Origin: WHSW01 sp963729075
GTDB taxonomy: Bacteria; Actinomycetota; Thermoleophilia; Solirubrobacterales; 70-9
NCBI GenBank assembly: GCA_963729075.1
Contig: CAVSMU010000005.1
Span: forward strand, 34,352-98,351
Reading direction: 5' to 3'
Length of the DNA: 64,000 nucleotides
Part shown: positions 49,630 to 56,799 of the stretch, piece by piece
Numbering within the stretch: position 1 is the stretch's first letter
Layout: every line of letters starts with the position of its first letter
The notes under the pieces: model-generated
What the model saw: the letters and a program-made list of their open reading frames with translations, nothing else
Databases searched by the model: none
What the model was told of the DNA's origin: nothing
Translations under genes and position numbers: made by a program

Positions 49630-50082
49630 GGCCGCCCGCCCGCCCCGCCGAGCGAGCCAGCCGCACGCGGGGCGGGCTCTCTCGGAGGCGCCTGCCGGAA
49701 TCGAACCGGCGTAAGACCACCTTCGGCGGCGTTGACCGCAACGGGACTTGGAACCTCCTCATCCGCGATTTCACGGTGGTCGGCGGAGCCAGTGACTTCG
49801 GTGGAGGTTGGAGCCTCACCATCACCAGCGTCGCCGCACGTTCCGTCCGAGACCCAGATCATCGAACGCCCGTGTAGGAAGACTAAGCAGCGGGGATGCC
49901 ACGATCCGACCACCGGGTCGCGAGGCGAAGCGCCCACGGACGGGTGCGACATGGTCGAGCTCGTTCACAACGCGACGCGCCGAAGTGCTAGTCGCGTCGG
50001 TTCACGCGGCGACTGCTCCGAATCACCAGGGCATGTCTGAGCGAGTCCCCGGCTGCTACCTGTTGCACTGAACAGCGATTCG
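49630..50082. other. Stretch without a supported gene
   Basis: No frame here has protein-like composition. Apart from the tRNA 3'-end fragment at 49684-49710, I see only scattered short palindromes and simple GC-rich sequence, and no repeat shared with the surrounding genes. Confidence 0.35.
49684..49710 (-). other. tRNA 3'-end fragment (T-arm and acceptor strand only)
   Basis: Read on the minus strand, GCCGG-TTCGATT-CCGGC (49710-49694) is a complete T-arm with a 5-bp stem and the canonical loop, followed by AGGCGCCTCC, which resembles an acceptor 3' strand. No 5' acceptor partner, D-arm or anticodon arm is found within 120 bp upstream, so it is not a functional tRNA. Such tails are left as attachment sites by tRNA-integrating elements. 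Confidence 0.55.
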
Positions 50083-50322
50083 TCATGCGGGCACGACCGC
50101 GCACACCTCGAAACCGTAGCCGCGCAGTGCCGCGCTCGAAACGCTGCCCCCGCGCACGAAGCGCTGGAAGGCCTGGAGATAGGCGCTCCTGTCGCCCGCC
50201 TCGGCGGCAACCCCGATGTCCGCTGCCGCGACGGCGCGCTGATCGAGCGCGGTAAGGGCACGGTCCCATCGGGAGGCGAGGTCCGTACTACGAAATGGGG
50301 CGCCGGCTGGGCCGTTCGGCAA
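50083..50322 (-). CDS. Small hypothetical protein or 3' gene remnant
   Basis: The 79-residue frame (MPNGPAGAPFRSTDLASRWDRAL) has protein-like composition, ending 'AAEAGDRSAYLQAFQRFVRGGSVSSAALRGYGFEVCAVVPA'. The ending resembles the last helices of some actinobacterial lipoproteins with '...YGFKVC'. No start or ribosome site is good and the frame continues upstream, so it may be the tail of a lost gene. It lies just downstream of the beta-roll gene on the same strand. Confidence is low. Confidence 0.35.
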   Translation of the reverse strand: MPNGPAGAPFRSTDLASRWDRALTALDQRAVAAADIGVAAEAGDRSAYLQAFQRFVRGGSVSSAALRGYGFEVCAVVPA

Positions 50323-50342
50323 TCGCTGGTCGACCTCGTCAA

Positions 50343-51173
50343 TCAGCCTCCCTTCAGCTGCCCGCGAAGCCGGTCGATCTCGCGCTGCTGGCGCGCGTTC
50401 TCGCTCCGCTGGCGCTCCACCTGGGCGGCGAGCTGCTCGATGGTATTCGCGAGCGACGCCGAGGGTGCCGGCGCGACCCCGAGCCTGCCGCTTGAGTTGA
50501 CGACCACCGGCTTCGCCGCTCCGCCGAGGGTCGTCCCGTTGATTCCGGCGATGAAGGCCGCCGTTTGCTTTGCGGCGCTGCCGATCCGGATCGCCCCCGA
50601 CTCCCCGGCCACCCCGTCGTTGGCGATCGCGACGTTGTTCGAGCCGGTGGTCAGCTTGCGGCCGGCGTTCGCGCCGAGGGCGATGTTGCTCGATCCGGTG
50701 GTGTTGGCGCGCAGGGCGCCCAAGCCGGCGGCGAGGTTGTTGTTGCCGCCCGTGTTGGCGAAAAGGGCGTTGTTGCCGGTCGCGACGTTGTTGGAGCCGG
50801 TGAAGTTGAGAACGAGCGCCTGATAGCCGCTAGCGACGTTGTCGTCGCCGAGCGCGTTCCCGTAGAGCGCGCCCCTGCCGGTCGCCAGGTTCCGGCTGCC
50901 GCTGACGCTCTCGTGAAGCGCATCAATGCCGGCGGCGATGTTGTCGTTGCCGGTGGTGTTCGCGTAGAGCGCGGCGTGGCCGATGGCGATGTTGTTGGAG
51001 CCGGTGGTGTTGAAAGAGAGCGCGCTGTCGCCGGTAGCGACGTTGTTGTTGCCGGTGCTGTTGGAAGGGAGGGCGTAGGTCCCGGTCGCGACGTTGCCGG
51101 AGCCGGTCGTGTTGGAAACCAGCGCGTTGTGGCCGATGGCGATGTTGTCGCTGCCGCTGGTCAGGCGGGGCGG
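50343..51173 (-). pseudogene. Beta-roll repeat protein (GNN/ALxxNTTG repeats) with coiled-coil end, 5' truncated
   Basis: The frame encodes about fifteen copies of a 14-residue repeat such as 'NTTGSNNIAIGHAAL' and 'NNNLAAGLGALRANTTG', the YadA-head-like / tail-fibre left-handed beta-roll. It continues with 'QTAAFIAGINGTTLGG...VVVNSSGRLGVAP' and a terminal coiled coil 'TIEQLAAQVERQRSENARQQREIDRLRGQLKGG'. The repeats begin abruptly at LTSGSDNIAIGH (51164); no credible start or signal peptide is seen before it. The frame upstream is antisense to the SnoaL genes. The family usually ends in an S74 chaperone domain, absent here. Possibly exported by other means, or a remnant. Confidence 0.72.
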
Positions 51174-51233
51174 TCGCCATAAGCCGCGCCCACCGCGGCA
51201 GACCCTCCCCCGCCGCGAGATACTTAGCCGGCG

Positions 51234-51644
51234 ATGTCGCAGGAGAACGTGGAGGCCGTTCGGCGTGCCGCGGAGGCCTGGAACGCCGACGATCTTGACG
51301 CCTTCCTGGCCGAGCTTGATCCCGAGGTCGAGTGGCATCCCTCGATCGAGCCCGGCCTCGAGGGAACGGCAACCATCTACCGAGGCCATGACGGCGCGCG
51401 AAAGGCTTGGCGGGAGTACCGCGGCGAGGCATGGGAACGACTCACGAGTCGGCCTCAGGAGGTTCGCGACCTCGGCGAGTCGGTCCTGCTGCTCGGTCGG
51501 ATCGAGTTCACCGCCCGGACGACAGGCATCGAGTTCAGCCAGGAGATCGGAGAACTGTTTGAGTTTCGAGGGGGGAAGATCGTTCGCGCCCGCGACTTTC
51601 TGACTCATGCGGATGCCCTCGAAGCCGCCGCGCTGTCGGAGTAG
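51234..51644 (+). CDS. SnoaL-like protein, tandem copy 1
   Basis: The 136-residue protein (MSQENVEAVRRAAEAWN) has the NTF2-like cone fold: N-terminal helices 'RRAAEAWNADDLDAFLAELDPEVEWHPSI', 'YRGHDGARKAWREYRGEA', and the sheet ending 'EFRGGKIVRARDFLTHADALEAAALSE'. It opens a tandem of five homologues in the same direction, each ending in a similar '..ALEAAxLxE' tail. Members are often ligand-binding proteins or isomerases of unknown substrate. The start comes 70 bases beyond the truncated beta-roll gene on the opposite strand. Confidence 0.86.
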   Translation: MSQENVEAVRRAAEAWNADDLDAFLAELDPEVEWHPSIEPGLEGTATIYRGHDGARKAWREYRGEAWERLTSRPQEVRDLGESVLLLGRIEFTARTTGIEFSQEIGELFEFRGGKIVRARDFLTHADALEAAALSE

Positions 51645-51647
51645 GCG

Positions 51648-52064
51648 ATGCCAGCCGAGGAGAACATCGCGCTGATCCATCGCGGCCTCGATGCCTTCAG
51701 CCGCGGCGACTTCGACGCGGGCGTTGAGGATATGCAGCCGGACGTCGAATGGCACGTCTCGTTCCGGCTTCCCGATCTGCCGTTGGACAAGGCGGTCTAC
51801 CAAGGCCATGACGAGGTCCGGCGGCTGTGGGCGGCTTTTCGGAGCGGCTGGGCGGAACTCACCGTAACCCTCGAGGAGGTGGTCGACGCCCGCGAGGACT
51901 TCGTGGTTGTCCGCACCCGGTTCGTCGGCCGGGGGAGCGCCAGCGGGATAGAGGTGGATCGCACGATCTTCTATGTGTTCGAGATCGCGGCTGGGAAGCT
52001 GAAGCGACTGCGGCCCTTCGACACAGAGCGCGAAGCCCTCGAAGCCGCCGGGCTTCAGGAGTAG
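51648..52064 (+). CDS. SnoaL-like protein, tandem copy 2
   Basis: The 138-residue paralogue (MPAEENIALIHRGLDAFSRGDFDAGVEDMQPDVEWH) follows copy 1 after 3 bases. It keeps 'YQGHDEVRRLWAAF' and 'FVVVRTRFVGRGSASGIEVDRTIFYVFEIAAGKLKRLRPFDTEREALEAAGLQE'. The GGAG in the upstream stop region (GGAGTAGGCG) is the only ribosome site, so translation is coupled. No catalytic Asp/His pair is obvious and function is unknown. Sequence identity to the other copies looks moderate, so this is old duplication. Confidence 0.85.
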   Translation: MPAEENIALIHRGLDAFSRGDFDAGVEDMQPDVEWHVSFRLPDLPLDKAVYQGHDEVRRLWAAFRSGWAELTVTLEEVVDAREDFVVVRTRFVGRGSASGIEVDRTIFYVFEIAAGKLKRLRPFDTEREALEAAGLQE

Positions 52065-52067
52065 GCG

Positions 52068-52466
52068 ATGTCGAAGGAGAACATCGCGAACGTCAGGCGC
52101 GGGATCGACGCCTGGAACCGGGACGACCTCGACGAGTGGCTTGCTGGCTTCGCACCGGAAGCGGAGTTTCATACCACCGGCCGGTTCCCGGATGAGCGGG
52201 TCTATCGGGGGCGTGCGGGGCTGGAGCGGTATTGGGCGGAAATCCACGAGGCCGCCGAGGAAATGACCCTTTCGATTTCCGACTTGCGGGCTAGCGGCGA
52301 CAGGGTGTTCCAGGCCGTGACGGGCAGGGGGCGGGGCAAGCGGAGCAAGGTCCCGGTGGAGGAGCCGATCTGGCTCGTCACGACATTGCGCGACGGGCTG
52401 GCCGTACGCGTCGAGACTTACGTCGATCGGGCCGATGCCCTCGAAGCCGCCGGCCTGTCGGAGTAG
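52068..52466 (+). CDS. SnoaL-like protein, tandem copy 3
   Basis: The 132-residue paralogue (MSKENIANVRRGIDAWNRDDLDEWLAGFAPEAEFH) follows copy 2 after 3 bases, with the same coupled GGAGTAGGCG start. Core features are 'YRGRAGLERYWAEIHEAAEEMTLSISDLRASGDRVFQAVTGRGRGKRSKVPVEEPIWLVTTLRDG' in overlapping strands. The end 'YVDRADALEAAGLSE' matches the family tail. The substitution of basic residues for the usual acidic middle loop sets it apart from copies 1, 2, 4 and 5. Confidence 0.85.
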   Translation: MSKENIANVRRGIDAWNRDDLDEWLAGFAPEAEFHTTGRFPDERVYRGRAGLERYWAEIHEAAEEMTLSISDLRASGDRVFQAVTGRGRGKRSKVPVEEPIWLVTTLRDGLAVRVETYVDRADALEAAGLSE

Positions 52467-52469
52467 GCG

Positions 52470-52868
52470 ATGTCGCAGGAGAACGTGGAGGTGGTGAAGG
52501 CGGCGTTTGCCCACGGCAGCCGCGGTGACTTCGACGGGTTGCTTGCGCTCGTTGACCCACGGGTCGAGTGGATCGAAGACCCTGGCTCGCCAGGCGCGAT
52601 CGCCCACCGAGGTCACGCCGAGGTCAAGCGGTATTTCGAACGCATGCCCAGGTACTGGGAGGAGTTGCGGGTCGAGCTCGAGCGATTTGTCGACTACGGC
52701 GATGAGGTTCTCGCCCTCGCTCGGGTGACCACACGTGCTCGGCGCGGCGGACCCGAGATCGGTAGGCCATTTGACGCGATCTTCACGGTGCGCGACGGGA
52801 AGATCGTCCGCGGTCGGTCGTTTTCGACTCGCCATGAGGCCCTCGATGCCGCCGGGCTGCGGGAGTAG
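52470..52868 (+). CDS. SnoaL-like protein, tandem copy 4
   Basis: The 132-residue paralogue (MSQENVEVVKAAFAHGSRGDFDGLLALVDPRVEWIED) follows copy 3 after 3 bases. It has 'IAHRGHAEVKRYFERMPRYWEELRVELERFVDYGDEVLALARVTTRARRGGPEIGRPFDAIFTVRDGKIVRGRSFSTRHEALDAAGLRE' in pieces, the typical cone. As in the other copies the start codon is preceded by the end of the previous gene and no separate promoter is evident. Confidence 0.86.
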   Translation: MSQENVEVVKAAFAHGSRGDFDGLLALVDPRVEWIEDPGSPGAIAHRGHAEVKRYFERMPRYWEELRVELERFVDYGDEVLALARVTTRARRGGPEIGRPFDAIFTVRDGKIVRGRSFSTRHEALDAAGLRE

Positions 52869-52871
52869 GTG

Positions 52872-53276
52872 ATGTCGCAGGACAACGTCGAGGTGGTCCG
52901 GGAGGCGTTCGAAGCATTCAACCGCGGTGACTTCGACGCGGCCCTCGAGCGCATGCACCCCGCCATCGAGTGGCAGGCCCTCGACGCGTTTCCCGATGCC
53001 GGGACGTACCGTGGCCGTGACGAGGTTCGACAGTTCTGGGAGGCCTGGCGGGACACCTTTCATGGTTTTCTCTTGCACCTGGAGGAGTGCGGGCCAGTAG
53101 GCGAGCACCACGTCCTCGCCACCTTCCGAGTCAGTGGAGAGGGAGCCGGAAGCGGGGCCGGCGTGGAGTCCCCCACGGTCTTTCAGCTCGGCAAGATCCG
53201 CGACGGACAGGTGACTTGGGTTGGGATGTTCTCGACCGAGAGCGAGGCCCTCGAAGCCGCCGGACTGCGGGAGTAG
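52872..53276 (+). CDS. SnoaL-like protein, tandem copy 5
   Basis: The last paralogue (MSQDNVEVVREAFEAFNRGDFDAALERMHPAIEWQ) is 134 residues from the ATG at 52872, with a GTG 3 bases earlier also possible. It contains 'YRGRDEVRQFWEAWRDTFHGFLLHLEECG' and ends 'FSTESEALEAAGLRE'. The run of five stops here, followed by 760 bp without a gene, which suggests the unit ends at 53276 or soon after. Function unknown, probably small-molecule binding. Confidence 0.86.
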   Translation: MSQDNVEVVREAFEAFNRGDFDAALERMHPAIEWQALDAFPDAGTYRGRDEVRQFWEAWRDTFHGFLLHLEECGPVGEHHVLATFRVSGEGAGSGAGVESPTVFQLGKIRDGQVTWVGMFSTESEALEAAGLRE

Positions 53277-54035
53277 CGGGTGAGGCAGCGTGGGATCGGC
53301 ACGCGCTACGGACGGCAGCTCTTGCTGAACCTTCCTGTAGGTGGCACTAGACCCGGCACCGCTCCTCGGCCGGTGTGAGGTCGTCTGCGTGTAGCTCCCT
53401 GGTCGGATCGGCGGTGAGTCCCCGGCACCCGAGTTCACCCGATGAATCCCCTCTGTCGTAAGCGCCTGCGACGAGATCGACCTCGAAAGACCGATTTGCG
53501 TCTGGCTCTGTCCCTACGGGGAGCGAGTGCCCTTGCCGTTGGGCGGGCGTGTTGTCTCCCGCCGCCGTTCGCGGGGCGTTGTCGGGGTCGCGCTACTCTC
53601 CAGCCGTCACCCCTTGATCAGGCCGATCGGGGACGACTTCGGGGCCCGGCGAGAGCCGGGCTCCTTCTCTACGGGGACGGTGAAGGCGGGCAGCGAGCGG
53701 CGCCGTGCGCTAATCCGCGACCACCAACGTGGGGCTATCTGAGCGACGAGAGGGTTGCAGAACGATCCATGAGGGCTCCTTCGCGCGACCAGGAAGAGCC
53801 GAGTCGCTCGCTCCCGGTCAGTCCAAAGCGGTACATCGCCTTGGGTAGACCGACCCGGCCCCGGAGGTCGGTAGGGTGCCCCGGCTCAAGCATGAGCAGG
53901 GCTGAGAGCATCAACAACGAGTCGCCGGAGGTAGTCGTTCTTAGCGCCATGACCATCGGTTGTGGTTCGGATACCGGTCCGGCCATGTCTGAGCCGCACG
54001 CCGTGGATTCGCCCTCCAGGCACTCCTAGCTGCAG
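53277..54035. other. Intergenic stretch with a hairpin, no supported gene
   Basis: The 759 bp between the SnoaL unit and the BI-1 gene have several open frames, none with protein-like composition or a convincing start. The notable feature is the hairpin at 53641-53664. This region could hold the promoter of the next gene, a small RNA or decayed coding sequence. Confidence 0.4.
53641..53664. other. GAGA-tetraloop hairpin, 10-bp stem
   Basis: GGGGCCCGGC (53641-53650) and GCCGGGCTCC (53655-53664) pair over ten positions (one G-T) around a GAGA loop, followed by TTCTCT. GNRA-type loops of this kind occur in structured RNAs and strong terminators. Nothing nearby is coding; which strand is transcribed is not known. 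Confidence 0.45.
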
Positions 54036-54689
54036 ATGTCCGTCGTCGAACCCACGCTCAGCGCCCCCGCGCCTGCCCACGTGTCTTCGAGCGCGGTTTT
54101 TGGCCGGGTCATGGCGCTGGTCGCGATCACGGTCGGTTTCGCGGCAGCCGGTATGTGGATCGGCCGCGACCTGAGCGGCTGGCAATGGTTCATTCCGTGG
54201 TTGATTTCGCTCGGATGCCTGATCGGCCTCCACGTCGCCAACGCCCGCGGCGCCCAGGGCCTCGCCCTCGTGCTCCTGTTCGCGTTTGGCCTTTTGCTCG
54301 GAATCAGCGTCGGAAGCACGGTCGACTACTACGCCCAGGCCGATTCGAAGGCGGTCGCTCAAGCCGCCAGCGCAACCGCCCTGTTCACGCTTGGACTCGG
54401 CGCCGGCGGGTACGCCACCCGCCGCGATCTCTCGTTTCTGTACCGGATCCTGTTCTGGCTGTTGCTGGGCCTGATCGGCTTCGGGGTTGTGCTGATCTTC
54501 GTCAATATCCCTGGCGGAGCGACGATTTACGCGCTGCTTGGCCTTGCGATATTCGGCGGATACGTGGTCATCGACTTCAACCGCCTACGACGCGCCGGAG
54601 GCGAGGAGGCGATTCCGCTCGCGGCGGGCATTTTCCTGGATGTTTTCAACATCTTCTTGCTCTTCCTACGGCTGTTCGCTCGCCGCTGA
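54036..54689 (+). CDS. Bax inhibitor-1/YccA-like membrane protein
   Basis: The 217-residue protein has seven hydrophobic helices and the family end 'IPLAAGIFLDVFNIFLLFLRLFARR', very like the 'AxxLYLDxINLFLxLLRLF' of BI-1 proteins. Other phrases are 'STVDYYAQADSKAVAQAASATALFTLGLGAGGYATRRDLS' and 'GATIYALLGLAIFGGYVVIDFNRL'. BI-1 proteins are pH-sensitive calcium-leak channels or regulators of proteases such as FtsH. It stands alone, with no operon partner. Confidence 0.85.
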   Translation: MSVVEPTLSAPAPAHVSSSAVFGRVMALVAITVGFAAAGMWIGRDLSGWQWFIPWLISLGCLIGLHVANARGAQGLALVLLFAFGLLLGISVGSTVDYYAQADSKAVAQAASATALFTLGLGAGGYATRRDLSFLYRILFWLLLGLIGFGVVLIFVNIPGGATIYALLGLAIFGGYVVIDFNRLRRAGGEEAIPLAAGIFLDVFNIFLLFLRLFARR

Positions 54690-54804
54690 GCGCCACCCAG
54701 GCTCCCCCACGGCTACGCCGTGCGAGAGCAGGTGACGACCGTATTGACCTCGATCCACGCTTAGCGCTCGGGTGGCGCGAGCGTTCTTCGCGGGCCCAAG
54801 ACTC

Positions 54805-55638
54805 CTACGGCCACCCGGCGCCGGGCGCCGGCGCGTCTGCGGTCAGTACCTTGCCGGTGCGCGGCCCCTTACCGATCTTCTCGGTGCCGCCAAACTCCGC
54901 CGCCATCATGAACAGGGTGGAGCGATCCGGACCACCCAGGATGCAGGCGAAGCAGAAGCGGTCGAGCTCGATCGCCTGCAGGACTTCGCCGCCCTCGCGA
55001 ATGCGGAGGCAGCGATTGCCGGCTCCGGCCCAGACCGCGCCCTCCGCGTCGATGCAGATGCCGTCGGGAGGCCCGTCGAGCTCGGCCCACACTCGCCGAT
55101 GCGTGAGATCACCCTCGGCCTCGATGTCGAACGCCGTCAGCTTGGTGGCATAGGACTCGGCGATGATCAGCGTCGAGCCATCGGGAGTGACCGCCATGCC
55201 GTTGGGAAACGCGACCCCGTCCGCCACCTGGCGGGCCGAGCCCTCAGGGGTGACGAGAGCGACGATCCCGGGCCTGAATTCCTCGCCGGCCATCAGGTCG
55301 AACTCAATGTTGTTCAGGTAGGCGTTGCCGCGGCCGTCGACGACGATCTCGTTCCAGTCATGCTCGGACAGGCTGCTGAGATCGACGTGGGTCACAAGCG
55401 ACCCGTCGGGCTCCATGCGAATCAGCTCTTGCCCGCTCGTGATCAGCATCGGCCCGTTCGGCAGCCAGTCGATTGAGAAGGGAAGCGAATGGACTTCGGT
55501 GATCACCTCGCTGTTTTCCTCCAGATCGAGTGCGATCACCTCCTCGGCGACCCAATCCGAGAACCAAAGACGGCCCTCGTGCCATCGCGGTGACTCGCCG
55601 AGCCCGATCCCGGTCATCAGGGTTCGCAGCTCAGACAT
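54805..55638 (-). CDS. SMP-30/gluconolactonase/LRE-family protein
   Basis: The 277-residue beta-propeller starts MSELRTLMTGIGLGESPRWHEG at 55638, preceded by GGAGGTG at the right distance; longer frames upstream lack one. Metal residues are 'GLGESPRW', 'DWNEIVVDGRGNAYLNNI', 'FPNGMAVTPDGSTLIIAES' and 'DGPPDGICIDAEGAVWAG', a six-bladed calcium-binding lactonase. It hydrolyses sugar or aldono-lactones; the exact one is open. It converges with the BI-1 gene about 115 bp away, where CACGGC/GCCGTG (54709-54723) could terminate transcripts. Confidence 0.88.
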   Translation of the reverse strand: MSELRTLMTGIGLGESPRWHEGRLWFSDWVAEEVIALDLEENSEVITEVHSLPFSIDWLPNGPMLITSGQELIRMEPDGSLVTHVDLSSLSEHDWNEIVVDGRGNAYLNNIEFDLMAGEEFRPGIVALVTPEGSARQVADGVAFPNGMAVTPDGSTLIIAESYATKLTAFDIEAEGDLTHRRVWAELDGPPDGICIDAEGAVWAGAGNRCLRIREGGEVLQAIELDRFCFACILGGPDRSTLFMMAAEFGGTEKIGKGPRTGKVLTADAPAPGAGWP

Positions 55639-55671
55639 TGAAGACACCTCCAGTTCAACAGTCTCTCCCAA

Positions 55672-56004
55672 TCAAGACGGCGGCGCCCCGGGAAAGCTGA
55701 TCGTTGTTGTTGCAGGCGCGGCTGCTCCGTTGCGCGAACAGCGAGGGCGGCGCAGCGCCGCCCAACGAAAACGGATGCGCCCGAAGATCAACCCCGTTAC
55801 GAAGGTTCCTGCAATCGTCGTCTGGCACGCGACGTAGGCGCCGTCGACGACGATGACCCCGCGGTCGATGGTCAGATCGTCGAACGCTGCGCGCAGCGAG
55901 CCGAAGTAGCCCTTGAGGCCTTCGTAATCCAGTTCGGCGCCGTCCGGGCCGTGGAATACGAACCCGGGTGCGAAATAGGCGTCCACCTCTGCTTCCGTCC
56001 TCGC
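55672..56004 (-). pseudogene. SnoaL-like (ester-cyclase type) gene, disrupted at both ends
   Basis: A conserved core reads 'VDAYFAPGFVFHGPDGAELDYEGLKGYFGSLRAAFDDLTIDRGVIVVDGAYVACQTTIAGTF' in pieces, a typical SnoaL/polyketide-cyclase core. Before it the frame meets a stop a few codons upstream (LARTEAEVDAYF), while another frame offers MSQERRASREERVSALIRVGEF from 56080, so a frameshift near 56005 is probable. After 'GTFVTGL' the expected family end is replaced by Arg/Pro-rich sequence. The gene is likely broken. It lies 34 bp before the gluconolactonase-like gene. Confidence 0.6.
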
Positions 56005-56098
56005 CAGTCAGCTCAAACTCACCCACCCGAATCAGAGCTGAGACGCGCTCCTCTCGACTGGCGCGCCGTTCCTGTGACATCGGCCCGTTCAGAGTCGA

Positions 56099-56491
56099 TC
56101 AGCCCCAGGGGTCTTCGAGCCGCTCGGTGTCGCCACCCTCGGGCTTGCGACCGCCGATGCAAATGACGTCGAGACCCTCCGGGCCGGCCTCAAACGATCG
56201 GATCACCGCAGGAGCGACGCGCAGAACGTCCCACGCCGAGAGCTCGAGCACCTGGCCATCGAGCTTGGCACGACCGGAACCGCCGACCACGACGTAGGCC
56301 TCCTCCTGCTCACGGTGGCGGTGACCCCACGGCATTCGGGCACCTGGCTCGTAGGTGAAGCGGCTCACGCCAAGCTCTGGCGATCCCAGAACCTCGCGCG
56401 CGAACCGCCACTGGATATGAACACCCTCCGGACTGACGTCGCGGAGGTCGTCGAAATTCGTCTTCGTCCAGTCGGGCAATTGGAGCCTCAC
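56099..56491 (-). CDS. Cupin-domain protein
   Basis: A cupin of about 126-130 residues, starting at GTG 56491 or TTG 56479 (LPDWTKTNFDDLRD), has the metal site 'PWGHRHREQEEAYVVVGGSGRAKLDGQVLELSAWDVLRVAP' over about 60-100 (HxH and Glu) and 'IRSFEAGPEGLDVICIGG'. The frame runs upstream without a stop into the antiporter, so a fusion is formally open, but the linker looks non-coding. Cupins of this type are common next to unrelated genes; the ligand is unknown. Confidence 0.7.
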   Translation of the reverse strand: MRLQLPDWTKTNFDDLRDVSPEGVHIQWRFAREVLGSPELGVSRFTYEPGARMPWGHRHREQEEAYVVVGGSGRAKLDGQVLELSAWDVLRVAPAVIRSFEAGPEGLDVICIGGRKPEGGDTERLEDPWG

Positions 56492-56799
56492 ACCCAGTAC
56501 ATCGAAAACCTGCGCTCTCGGCGGAAGAGCAGCCTCAGCCGCTTCCGCTCTGCGCGACGCGGAGGAGTCAGCGGCCGCGTGACCGCTTTCTCTTTGAAGC
56601 GGGAGCCGCACAGCGGTGTCGTCGTGATCGCGGTCGTGCTCTTGCAGATCGGGCTCATCAAGGACGTCCCTTACACGGGAGAGCGGAAGGTCGACATCGT
56701 TGGTGCGGTGCTGTCCGTCCTGTATCAGCGTCCGGACGGATGCAAGCGAGTTGGCCTTCTGGCTGCGGGTCGGATCGAGCGCGAGACCGACTAGCGAGC
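56492..56799. other. Spacer or linker between antiporter and cupin
   Basis: About 308 bp separate the likely antiporter end from the cupin. Its composition is not that of a folded domain (a translated version would be charged and low in hydrophobic residues, e.g. DVLDEPDLQEHDRDHDDTAV). No repeat or RNA structure is obvious. Confidence 0.3.

Noticed and set aside
47578..50000. Intact integrative element between tRNA-Arg and the tRNA 3' fragment
   Set aside because: No integrase, excisionase or replication gene is present, and the fragment's T-arm does not match the tRNA-Arg end, so the two are not a matched attachment pair.
51174..53438. Upstream extension of the beta-roll frame across the SnoaL genes
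   Set aside because: It is antisense to five clear SnoaL genes, and its composition is not that of the repeats or a signal peptide. Only the part from about 51173 down is protein-like.
53442..54029. 195-codon plus-strand frame in the gene-free stretch
   Set aside because: Arg/Pro/Ser-rich, no ribosome site, no family resemblance, and a shadow-like composition.
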